This document shows, piece by piece, positions 35,831-46,582 of a stretch of DNA of 64,000 nt (its first letter is position 1; each line of letters starts with the position of its first letter). This DNA comes from Epiperipatus broadwayi (Eukaryota; Onychophora; Udeonychophora; Euonychophora; Peripatidae). A model generated the notes under the pieces. The model was not told where the DNA came from, searched no databases, and saw nothing but the letters and a program-made list of their open reading frames with translations. The stretch covers positions 4,942,501 to 5,006,500 of the forward strand of contig JAQFVV010006255.1 of NCBI GenBank assembly GCA_028023455.1, in the 5' to 3' direction. A program made the position numbers and the translations under genes.

Positions 35831-36255
35831 TCAAAGAAATGGGTGATGCAAATAAATCTAAATTTGAATACGTTGATACGTATTGAAAAATCTTACTTGT
35901 CCAATGTAACTGTTGCCTTCTTCATATAATATAAATCAATGCTAGAATATTTCAACAACTTTACCTGTATTTAGACACAATATCTGAATCAATAGATAGC
36001 ACTCTTGAAATATTCTAGCCTTGGTTTGTATTCAACTAGTGTTATGCAGTCAGTGAATTCTTCACATGATTTAATTAAAAATATTATTTAATCTATTTTT
36101 ATTTATATAGTAATTTTCTAATCATTTTAAATTTATTACATCCTACACTATTTTATTTTCATTCATATTGACTTTTATTTTATTCATAAATATATGCAGC
36201 TCTTGGTTTTTATATTTATTTTCAGCTTGGCATCTTTAATCTTATATATATATAT
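35831..36255. other. non-coding stretch
   Basis: AT-rich, with a (TA)n tract just before family F3. Confidence 0.4.
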
Positions 36256-36403
36256 ATATGAAAAACAAAAAAACACAAGTTAAAAAACTGCTAACGCTGT
36301 ATTTATGATAACAGATGGCGTTCTACCAAAAACACCGTCAAGCGTAGTTTTCTTTTTACATAAACATCAGAGCGAGCATTCATTATCTCTAACTTTAATT
36401 CCA

Positions 36404-36447
36404 CTTTCAGATCATGCTTTCAAGCTATTTGCTATCATCAGTGAAAG
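36404..36447 (-). ncRNA. hammerhead ribozyme motif F3a
   Basis: Minus strand: CTTTCA, CTGATGA, stem II AGC/GCT around AAATA, GAAA, GCATGAT, C, TGAAAG. Stem I is a perfect 6-bp pair and the core is complete. Stem III has a G-A mismatch at its second position, unlike copies B and C. Confidence 0.65.
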
Positions 36448-36890
36448 ACAGGAATAAGAAACTAGATCTAAACACAAACTCTGAGCATTTATGAAACAGT
36501 TTCTATTCAGCTTGCAAGCATGAATCTTTTAGACACGTTAATGTCTTCAAACTCAGCATAGCAAGCCAGATAGCTACATGGGTCTGATCTCAATTCAGCA
36601 TCACCACATAGTAGAAGCCTCTGCAATATACATCATGTATATTGCAAAGACTTCTACTATGTAATGATGCTGAACTGAGATCAGACCCATGTAGCTATCT
36701 GGTGATGTATATTGCAGAGGCTTCTACTATGTGGTGATGCTGAACTGAGATCAGACCCATGTAGCTATCTGGCTTGCTATGCTGAGTTTGAAGACATTAA
36801 CGTGTCTAAAAGATTCATGCTTGCAAGCTGAATAGAAACTGTTTCATAAATGCTCAGAGTTTGTGTTTAGATCTAGTTTCTTATTCCTGT

Positions 36891-36934
36891 CTTTCACTGA
36901 CGATAGCAAATAGCTTGAAATCATGATCTGAAAG
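36891..36934 (+). ncRNA. hammerhead ribozyme motif F3b
   Basis: CTTTCA (36891-36896) pairs with TGAAAG (36929-36934) as a perfect 6-bp stem I. The core CTGACGA lies at 36897-36903. Stem II is AGC/GCT around loop AAATA, with a U-U at the junction. GAAA is at 36917-36920. Stem III is ATC/GAT with two loop bases (or AT/AT with four). The cleavage base is C36928 after U. Every invariant core base of a type I hammerhead is present. This is one of the two best-formed motifs in the window. Confidence 0.75.
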
Positions 36935-37298
36935 TGGAATTAAAGTTAGGGATAGTGAATGCTCACTCTGACGTTTATGTAAACAGAAAACTACGCTTGA
37001 TGGTGTTTTTGGTAGAACACCATCTGTTATCATAAATACAAGCGTTAGCAAGTTTTTTAACTTGTGTTTTTTTGTTTTTCATAAATGTACCTTTGAGGTC
37101 TTTCTTGCAATGATATATATTGCAGAGGCTTCTACTATGTGGTGATGCTGAACTGAGATCAGACCCATGTAGCTATCTGGCTTGCTATGCTGAGTTTGAA
37201 GACATTAACGTGTCTAAAAGATTCACGCTTGCAAGCTGAATAGAAACTGTTTCATAAATGATCAGAGTTTGTGTTTAGATCTAGTTTCTTATTCCTGT

Positions 37299-37342
37299 CT
37301 TTCACTGACGATAGCAAATAGCTTGAAATCATGATCTGAAAG
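37299..37342 (+). ncRNA. hammerhead ribozyme motif F3c
   Basis: Identical to F3b across all 44 bases and exactly 408 bases downstream. Two cleavages would release a 408-nt RNA from a transcript spanning B and C. Confidence 0.75.
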
Positions 37343-37449
37343 TGGAATTAAAGTTAGAGATAGTGAATGCTCACTCTGACGTTTATGTAAACAGAAAACT
37401 ACACTTGACGGTGTTTTTGGTAGAACGCCATCTGTTATCATATATATGA

Positions 37450-38425
37450 CAAGATAATATGGAGTGGAAGTCCATTCTATGTATTCTCACTGTTATGGCT
37501 TTATTATTATATGATTATTTAATTAATCCTTTCTTTAATTCTCTTTTCAAAGATCACAAAATATTTTTTTCTCTTAGTAAATGCCTTCATTGCCAGTGCT
37601 ATTCTTCTTTTAACTTCATGTTCACTTCTTCTATTCTCACTCAACCAACTACCTAAATATTTAAATCCATTTACCTGTTGAACTATATTATCATGGATTT
37701 TAACTTGCAGTTTTTTTGCATTTCTCCCTATCCATAAACACCTGTCTTTTCAACATTAATTTTCATTGCATATTCCTTTCATCCAGCCTTAGTTTATTCA
37801 ACATATTCTGAAGACTTTTTTCATCCTCATCTGTAAAAGTCATATCATTTACAAATCTTATACATTTTACTACTCTTCCTTCAACATTTGCTCCTTTATA
37901 ATCTAAATATGTATTTAATGTGTGTTATAAGTAAATATTAAAAAATACACATGACATACTGCACTTTTGCCTAACCCCTTTTACTATATTTACTTCATTA
38001 ATATTATTATTCTCCAGTCTAATTCTTATTCTTTGTATTAGAATACTTATTCAAATCAATCTTCTCTCTCGCCAAAATATTCCTTTATTTGTAAGATGGT
38101 CATAAATTTATTCCAGATTATTCTGTCAAATGGTTTTTCCCAAATCCACAAAACTTACTTTTCAATATATATCTCTGCAATTGTTCTAACAACATCAATA
38201 GCATCTCTTGTACTTTTTTCTCCCAATAGTTTTCTAATATAATATTCTACCCTCCATAATATTCTACTTTTCATAAATTCTTTAAGTCAAAATCCTCAAC
38301 AAACCTTTAGAACCATAAAATAAACTTATTCATATCTAATAATTTTCTTCTTTTTAGCAATTGGAATCATTATAGTCCTCAAAAAGTCTTCAGGCCAAAC
38401 TCCACTATTATATATCAAATTGCAA
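37450..38425 (-). pseudogene. LINE reverse transcriptase relic
   Basis: Minus-strand translation, from high to low coordinates, shows in order: a degenerate RT motif A region (PFDRIIWNKFM, about 38110-38150); KGVRQKCSMS...FFNIYL (about 37935-37985), matching the GVRQGC.LSP.LFN.Y block; VVKCIRFVNDMTFTDEDEKS (about 37815-37875), where FVND replaces the catalytic [FY]ADD; and KYLGSWLSENRRSEHEVKRR with IALAMKAFTKRKK (about 37560-37660). This is the palm-to-thumb order of a widespread APE-type LINE RT. The first catalytic Asp of ADD is Asn here, and frameshifts are present, so the copy is dead. It is the same general group as the C-terminal relic at 18.1 kb. Confidence 0.72.
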
Positions 38426-39040
38426 TCATTATCATCAAAAGAGGAGTTCATTATAATATATATTATAATAAGTAATAAAAAAGCATATATAACAGCTCTA
38501 TAAATATCTTAAAAATAATTTTCAGCATATGGTTTAGTGCCCTTTTCAAATGTTAATAATCTATTTTAATATTAATAATTGCATATGTAACACTATAGTG
38601 AAAGCAAAATAACAACAACAACAAAATAAAACATAAGGAAAATAAAATAAAACCATATAGGGATTCAATATAACTTCAAAGAATTGACTATATAACTTAA
38701 CAATATACACACTAAATAATACATGCTTTATACAATGTTATATATTGTCTTAGTTTTTAACTAAATTTATTGAAGTTTTGTTTCATATATTTGCCTTCTC
38801 TTTAGATTTTTAGTGTAAATTATAAGGTTTAATATGTTTTGTAGCATCTATTTTATGTCTATGTGTTAAGTAATGAAATTGTATAGAAAATTAACTGTGA
38901 CATTTGTAATATGATTTACTATGATCATTCAGGAAAACAGAGGTAAGAGTCAAAGAACATAACAATGCAGTTTATAAATGAGATGATAAATCTGCTTTAC
39001 ACATTCATAACATATGAACATAAAGTAAATGCTACAAAAA
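38426..39040. other. non-coding stretch
   Basis: AT-rich, nothing recognised. Confidence 0.45.
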
Positions 39041-39044
39041 TATT

Positions 39045-39260
39045 GAAGTCCGGGTTTGATTCTCATGTTAGTATTGTTATTAGTCAGGCCAGCAACATCT
39101 GAAGAAGAGAGGAAAATAATATCTTTTGAAATATTGTGCATGTATTAACCTGTGTGCTATTACTAACAGTTAAATGTATTTGGAATATTTAAATAAAGTT
39201 AAATTTTTCTAAAGACTTTAAATACTCATATTAGATGATGGAAATAGTCCAATATATAAA
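39045..39260 (+). repeat. tRNA-derived SINE copy
   Basis: Box B-like GGGTTTGATTCTC (39052-39064), then a body with ACATCTGAAGAAGAG (39095-39109), tail ATGTATTTGGAATATTTAAA (39174-39193) and TAAAG, and 3' end GATGATGGAAATAGTCCAAT (39236-39255). Body and 3' end match the palindromic copy at 55235-55680, and the tail matches 3815-4012. Box A is not recognisable, so the 5' end is lost or mutated. Confidence 0.6.
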
Positions 39261-40004
39261 TACAATTGTGAAATTCTGTTTTCATTTACAGAAAATGGCA
39301 AGGAAAATAGTTGTAATGCTTGAAACAGATTACAAGCAAGCTGATTTTGTAAAAAGACAAGTTTATGAGTGATTTAATTGAAAGGTTAAATTCACTACAT
39401 TCCTAAAAAGTGTGGCAAATGAAGTCCAAAATCAAAACAATGATGTTTTTTTATGCAAATGAAATTTTTCTCTTAGATTTAGTTCATAATGGTCAGGCAT
39501 TTTGTCTCCACCGAAACATTTATGTGATGCAATAAAATGTGAACATCTCATTTTGTGGCAAAGATAACAGTGCAAGCTTCACCCCAATAAAGTGTAATCT
39601 CTCACAGTCTTGAGTGTGGAACACTTTTTAATTAAATTGACCCAGCTTATCTATCAGCCGTATTTACTTAGTCTCACTTCATATGATTTTTTTTAATCAT
39701 TCAAATGAAAAAATGTCTCTTTTTTTTTTTTTTGCAGACTTAGAAGTGTTGAAAAAAACAACACCGCAGGTATTAAAAGCCATCACTTTTCAAGTGTTTC
39801 CGGATTACCTTAAAAAATAAAAAACATGTTTAGATCAATGTATTGCAGCAAATGCATAATAATTTGAAATTTACAATACTTAAAAATAAATAAACATTTT
39901 TTATTGTAAAATTCAGGTTACTTAAGGATATCTCCTTGTATATAGTATTTCTTTGAATTATTTTATATGTTAAAATTTTAATCTGAAGAGTGACAAAGTG
40001 TCAA

Positions 40005-40074
40005 GCATTGGTGGCCTAGCGGTTAGTGTAGCTGCCTCCATGCAGCCGGCCTGGGTTCGATTCTCGGTCAATGC
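40005..40074 (+). tRNA. tRNA-like sequence (pseudogene or SINE head)
   Basis: 70 bases. The ends GCATTGG and TCAATGC form a 7-bp acceptor stem (last pair G-U). Box A TGGCCTAGCGG (40012-40022) is perfect, and box B GGGTTCGATTCT (40053-40064) is good. The T stem CTGGG/CTCGG pairs with two wobbles. The anticodon arm GCTGC/GCAGC closes only a 6-base loop (CTCCAT), and the D stem is poor. No reliable anticodon can be read, so a functional tRNA is unlikely. The flanks extend the acceptor stem: TGTCAA before and TTTGACA after. Confidence 0.5.
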
Positions 40075-40879
40075 TTTGACATATAAAAAAAGTGACTAAT
40101 ACATTTACAATAGTAGAAATAAATATACTTCTAGAATAACATCTATTTCAAAAACGTTTTATTCTTCAAACATGGAATCATTTATAATTTTAAAAAATTT
40201 GATTTTGTACATATTGATGATTTGAGCAAAAAATATATTGATATTTTGTTTCTTTAAATTAGTAACTCGTCACAGTTCAGGGTATATATAAGAAGTCAAT
40301 TAATAGAAGAAAGTGGATCTACGTCATAGTCTTTGAGAAGTTTTGATATTTTATCAATAATTTTTTTTAATGGAAATTTAATAGTTTCTATTTACATTAA
40401 CAAAATTCAATATGTATGTCTTCTCTAAGAATTATTATAGCTGTGTTTGCCACTCTGAAAAATGATCTATGATTAAAGGTATTTGTACTGAGCTGTAGTG
40501 AGATATGTAAAAAATATTTTAAAATAGTACACATATTATCGTAGACACATTCATTTTTTTCATGAAAATTTAACTGTAACTAGGTTTACAATTTTTATGA
40601 TTATATATTTCTTTCCTTATATGTCTTCAAATATATATATATATATATATAATTTCTTATAGTCATTTTTCAGTAAATTATACAACCATAATGTTGTCAA
40701 AAAAATTATAAACTCTTAATCAGTTGATAAATTACAAATAATCGAAATAATAGACAAACTCTAAAATTCTCCAAGCATTATCTATATTAAATTTAATCAC
40801 ATATCTTGTAATATTATTGTCTAATTGCAAAACAGAAGAAAAAGAATTCATTTCAATTGCAACCAAGATATATATAAAT

Positions 40880-41315
40880 AAAGCAGATTTAGACTATGAT
40901 AATCAAGATCCAACTTTCAATTTATATAGGTGTTTATACAACCTTACATAAATTGATCTTAAATCATATTCACAAGGCAGATTATCTAGCGTTAATTTTA
41001 ATAGCTTTATAAACATCTTAACTCATTGTGAATATGTAATACTATATTATAAATAAATCTATTGCTAATTAATATATAATATTTTTCAAGCAGGATGGAT
41101 TTTATAGATGGTACTTGGAGATTCATTGATCCATAATATTACATATTAATTAACATTGCTTAATTTTATTTGTACAAGGTAATGAATATTTAGAGATTCT
41201 ACATTGCTAATATATGATATTAAAGCTTATTTACATACATTCATGTAGACCTCTTCATAGATTTGGATATTGGATATGTTCATCATAATTGCTAAATCTG
41301 TTTCCCTTATATATC
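40880..41315. repeat. palindromic dispersed repeat
   Basis: The block at 40880-41010 (GCAGATTTAGACTATGATAA near its start) is repeated in inverted form at about 41170-41310 with lower identity. A single copy of the same family is at 57120-57365, where the CAATATTACATATTAATTAA core also recurs. No coding potential. Confidence 0.5.
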
Positions 41316-41373
41316 AAATAATTTAATATATCAAGCACAAAGTTCTTCTTTTCAAAATAGTTCATAAATATCC

Positions 41374-42142
41374 AAAATAGAAATAAAACAAACTAACTCC
41401 TTCTTTTTTAAAACTTGTTTTTATGTGACTATAATCATGGAAAAAAAAATCCAACGTTTCGACTATTTTATACAGTCTTTTTCAAGGCTCACTAAAATAA
41501 AATAATATATATATAACAAATAACACATATTCTATAAAAATAAATAAATAAATAAAAAATTACAAAAAATATTCATAACCAAAAATTTACCTTATCTCAT
41601 TCCCCTTTCCTATTACCAACAAACACAACTCAAAGAGAAACAGTTTCCTTTTATTTAAATAAAAAAAATCTATATATATTCTTTAAAACATTTAATTAAA
41701 AACCTATTATTTACTTTTCTGTTTATCTATTAACATCCTATTTAATTCTGGTTTTATTTCGTTAATGTATATACTTTCTTTTATCCTTTCATTATATGAC
41801 TTAATAATAGGTTTTAATTAAATGTTTTAAAAAATATATATAGATTTTTTTTTTAAATAAAAGGAAATTGTGTTCTCTTTGAGTTGTGTTTGTTGGTAAT
41901 AGGAAAGGGGAGTGAGATAAGGTAAATTTTTGATTCTGAATATTTTTTGTAATTTTTTATTTATTTATTTATTTTTATGGAATATGTGTTATTTGTTATG
42001 TATATATTATTTTATTTTAGTGTGCCTTGAAAAAGACTATATAAAATAGTCGAAATGTTGGATTTTTTTTTTTAATCCATGATTATAGTCATATAAGAAA
42101 CAAGTTTTAAAAAAGGAGTTAGTTTGTTTTATTTCTATTTTC
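41374..42142. repeat. large palindrome, 340-bp arms
   Basis: Left arm 41374-41711 and right arm 41803-42142 are close inverted copies around a 91-base centre. Each arm contains GTCGAAACGTTGGA or a one-base variant, next to an A/T run and a GACTATTTTATACAGTC-type stem. Strings of this form are common near the ends of PLE-like elements. No ORF. Confidence 0.75.
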
Positions 42143-45100
42143 TCTTATATATATATTCTACCCCAATATTGTATATACCACCTTCTTTTCTTTTTGATAA
42201 TTTCTTGGTTTATTTATTTGCACTTTTCACCCATGACATTAATTTTTCAGGTTGTTGTTAAGGCAACCAAAATAAAGCAACATATCCATTAATTTTCCAA
42301 TATGATCTAAAATACTTTTCATATAATACAATTGTATATTCAATTCTCTTAAGCCATGCCACGATTGTAATAACAACAATAATTGATCACTTATTAATTT
42401 AAAGAATAATTATAATAATATTAATCTCAGGGTTCTTTGTTTCATGTAAGGAAATGCTCGGCAGTATTGTGTTGTCGCATATGACTGGCATTCTGGTCGG
42501 CTATAGGAAACATTTATTTTACTTAAATTCAATGTGTCTTCATCTCTCATATCAACTGCTATATTATTTAAAGAGATGATAATTCTATTCAATAATGACG
42601 TATAATTTTGAATAACACAGCTTTTTTTTTTTTTTTTTTAGAATCTCAGTCAGAATAATAAAAAGACAAGGGTGCTTTTTGTGTCCTTCCATCATCCATG
42701 ACAACACAATAATATAACTAAGATTTATTACTTAGACAATTTAACTAAATGGGAATGAAATAATGGGCAACCAAAGTTAATGGTTTGGGAATAAATTCAT
42801 TTTTTTTTTTTTTTTTTTTACACAAAGGTGAATGTTTAGTCTTAAGTTTTCAACTCCATAAATAATTATCATTAAACTAAAATATAATGACATATTCCGA
42901 TCTGCTTAATTTTATTTATCTGGTATATTAAGTTTTTAAGAATTTGGAATGATTTCGGACTCAAGAAAAGGTTTTGCAAATATTGTGCAAACACTTATAT
43001 TTAGCATATAAAAACAAACAAAATGAATCTACAACAAATTTTAACAAGACTATAATTTATTATTATCTCAAAAAAAATATATGAACATTTATTCAATAAT
43101 CCCATAGTAATACAAAAATATAAAATATAACTGACATTAATCTGTATACTCTTTTGGTTATGGACTAGAGGTTACTACTTCTCCTGTATGCAATCATATG
43201 GATTGATTAACTAAAAGTACATTTCATTACCAATACATTGTTTATTAAATTTTGGTAACCTTGTAGAAGCTTTTATTTAAAATTATTGACTAACTATTTT
43301 TTTTTTTTTTTTAAATGATTAATCCAATCATATGCAATACGCAAAATATTAAATTTATTTCTAATACATTTACTTTATTTATGGTCTTTAATGGGATAAC
43401 CTATTCTAATTATAGGCCAGTTATCAGAAGTTACACTTACCATCTTACATTTAACTTATTGCTAACTTAAGTTATGATACAAATTTTATTCATACGTATA
43501 ATTTTAAATATGAGTATTATTTAATTACTAACCAGAATTAAATATTGCATTTGAATATTCCTTCAGTAAATAAGCGTTTTAAATTACGCAATTTTAATTA
43601 CTTTCTCCATTGATTTACTTGTCAAATACTAGCAATATTTAGCAGCACAATACAGATATTGATCTTAGTTACTAACGCAATATTTATACTAAAGTGGATC
43701 TTGAGGAACTAACACCTCCAATATAACCTTTATCTTGCCCGAACTTTCAAAATTAAGCACAATAATCAACACCTTCCATGGTGGAGTTATCTTTATTTTC
43801 ACATGAGGAATATGGAATAACCACGAAGGTCTGTAGAGTCATCTACTACATTAAAATATTTTGGTGGTTTCTTGCCTCTTACTTGGGCATACAACGAACA
43901 CACACCAAATACAATCCTCTCCTGGGATTTAAACGAATGAAGCATACTAAATGCTAGATAAATTCTTGATCTTCCTATCTATGAGAATCGATCACTTGGG
44001 CTATAAACATACCCGAACATTATATTTAAAATCTTCCTCTCATGGAAAACAAAGCTTTTGGGGAGATCATTTTTCATCCCACAAAATAAATACATTATAA
44101 TTATTACCTATGCGAATATTAAGCATATACCAATGCTATATCTGGGCAGGATAAGTAAATACACTGATTATAATAAACTTATGTTACCGTGTATACTTTG
44201 ATCAACATCTGAAATCAATGGACATCATAGAATAAAAGTATAATAATTTTAATTTTAATAAAGGAACATTCAAAAATAGTTGGTAGCATACTATCTTAAA
44301 CTAAATAAAGTGGATGTGTTATTTAAAAATAATTAGGAATAAATTCCTCAATTAATACAGTATAAATTCGTTTCAAAAATTTAACAAGAAATATTTTGTT
44401 ATAGCATTTTTTTTTTTTTAGTTACTTCTGATAATTTTCAATATTTATTTTACCCCTTAAATATCTAAATATTTTTCCTTTACGTATCTAACATACAAAA
44501 TTTCTACCTACAATTGTATGTAATAATTAAAACATATTTTATAGATTTTTTCTTTCGTGTTAAATATCAACTTTTAACCTATAATAATTATATTAAAACA
44601 TACCTTTGTCATTACAAGGCTATTAAATATCCCTTGACCATACAGACTTTAACCTATGTGATATAACAAAAAAAATACATATCATTTATAACTTAGTTTT
44701 AAACAATCATTAATTAACAAGTGCATATTCCCTCATTAGAAAATGTTTTTCTGTTGAGCAATTGGTCCAGGTGAAGAGCTTTATCCAGTCGTATTTCACG
44801 AAGCAAGTTTAAAAACAATAAACGCATGGTATTATTTCCTTTAAATAAAAGTTTTCTCTTATTTTGTGCGTTTAATAAATTAGGTAAAGAAAAATATAGC
44901 AGAATTGAAGATTAATTCTTCCTTGAATTAAACTGATACAATTTTGGGATCCATAGAAAATAAAATATACATATTCTAACATAACGAACAGTTGACGATA
45001 GACGATAAACATACACAATTCTTTTTTTTTTTATTATTATTGACGATACGTACAATTCATATTAGCTAGCTTACTTATGGACGGAAATGCGCAATTTTTC

Positions 45101-46465
45101 CGAGATTATTCTGATAATAACTGCAGCTGATTTACATGTATAGGAAGTTTTAATAACTCCAACTGATGTGTAATATAATATATCATTTATTTTTATCATT
45201 AAGTCACTAAGATATTTGGTTTTGTTCATACTTTAGGAATTATAAATTTTTTTTAACGGTAACTTCTCCGTAAGAATGCCCCTATATAACTTTTCCTATA
45301 TTTACTCTGAGAAAGTTTATATATATTTTTTTTTTTAAAAAAAAAATATACAGGTGCATAATTTAATCTTATTTATCATTATTATTATTTCCAGACAATT
45401 CTTGGTGAATAAAACATATTTTAACGTATGTAACTACATTACTTGTAAAGGCAGACAATATTGAGAAAGAGCGCGAAAATGTTTCTAGTTGATTTTCCTT
45501 TGCTTCTCAACATTTCTTTCAATTATTTTTTTTTTCTATACCAAGAAAATATTAACAAGTGATACAAAGTTACTAAATAATTATTTCTCACTTGGAAATC
45601 ATTTATCTTCCCTAGTTTAGACATAATAACACTTTTCGTGATTCCCTTAGTTAATTCTGTCATTTTTAACTTTAGCGCGAGACAATAAATTTTTAAGTAT
45701 AAAAGGTCTTTAAATAGGTAGATGGCAAAGAAAATCAGGATATCTTATCAAAAAAATTTAGCCACACATTATATTATTACAATTTTACTTTGATTACATT
45801 TATTTCTGCAAAATAAAATGAAAAAATTGAGTTACCAAATTTCAGCACTGTTCCTTCCTTGAAAACTAAAAGCAGACTATATTTTTCAAAAAAAAATGAT
45901 CCTGATTATGAAATTGGTTGTTTTGTTTTTGTTGTTTTGTTTTGTTTTTTTTACTTTAGCGACCTCTTACAGAAAAATAATCATTTGATTATAACATAAA
46001 CAAAAGAAAGGAAAAACCTATTACAATCATATAGTTTTAGTATTATTTACCTGGATTACAAAGTAATTTGACAATATAAAAAAAAAATAATAAATACATT
46101 AAATTAACAATCAGTGATGTATAATTCTTTAAACATTATTTTTTTTTTTTTTACAAAAAGAAATTACCAGAAGTTATTGTGCTTTATGATAAGACACTCA
46201 TCCACTCTCCCCTCTACCCATCCAAAATCAATTACTGTTTAGCTTTTATACCATATTAATTTGCTCTAATTATTAATATCTCAATTAAATTATTCATGTT
46301 CTCTCTTTAAAAATGACATTGAGTTATTAAATCTATTAGTTATTCACCCAAAACATGCCAAAGTGAGTGAATAGCATACTTTATTAATCAATTATTACTA
46401 TTGTAATTTTATCTTTTTATTTCTTTAAAGAATAGCATTGTTTTCCTGCAGAAATAATGCCAAGT
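42143..46465. other. long non-coding stretch
   Basis: 4.3 kb without a recognisable gene, RNA or repeat. Many A or T homopolymers of 12 or more bases (for example 42623-42640 and 42801-42820). A slightly more complex patch at 43690-44100 has no usable frame. Confidence 0.45.
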
Positions 46466-46468
46466 AAA

Positions 46469-46582
46469 CCAAGTGTCAATAACACTAGGTTACAATATAT
46501 ATATATATTACCCTTATACTTAGTACCAAGTGTCAATAACACTAGGTTACAATATATATATATATTACCCTTATACTTAGTA
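46469..46582 (+). repeat. 57-bp tandem duplication
   Basis: Two identical 57-base copies (46469-46525, 46526-46582), each starting CCAAGTGTCAATAACACTAG and containing a (TA)n run. Perfect identity suggests a recent event. Confidence 0.95.

Larger units (their letters stand above)
36258..37446. repeat. family F3: inverted and tandem ~408-bp hammerhead units
   Basis: Copy A (36258-36640, minus) is followed by a 62-base partial copy (36641-36702, plus), copy B (about 36711-37118, plus) and truncated copy C (37119-37446, plus). B and C are head-to-tail with a 408-bp period and differ at only a few positions. A and B form a large palindrome with about 375-base arms. Landmarks in each unit are AGACCCATGTAGCTATCTGG, ATTAACGTGTCTAAAAGATT, the hammerhead motif and GGTGTTTTTGGTAGAAC. 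There is no ORF beyond chance. Copy C stops at CATCTGTTATCATA, about 65 bases short of a full unit. Confidence 0.85.

Noticed and set aside
36258-37446. CRISPR array
   Set aside because: Repeats of about 408 bp in both orientations in a eukaryotic context; no short direct repeats with unique spacers.
40005-40074. Functional tRNA-Trp (CCA anticodon) reading
   Set aside because: It needs a 7-base anticodon loop that breaks the GCTGC/GCAGC stem; the best fold has a 6-base loop and a poor D stem.
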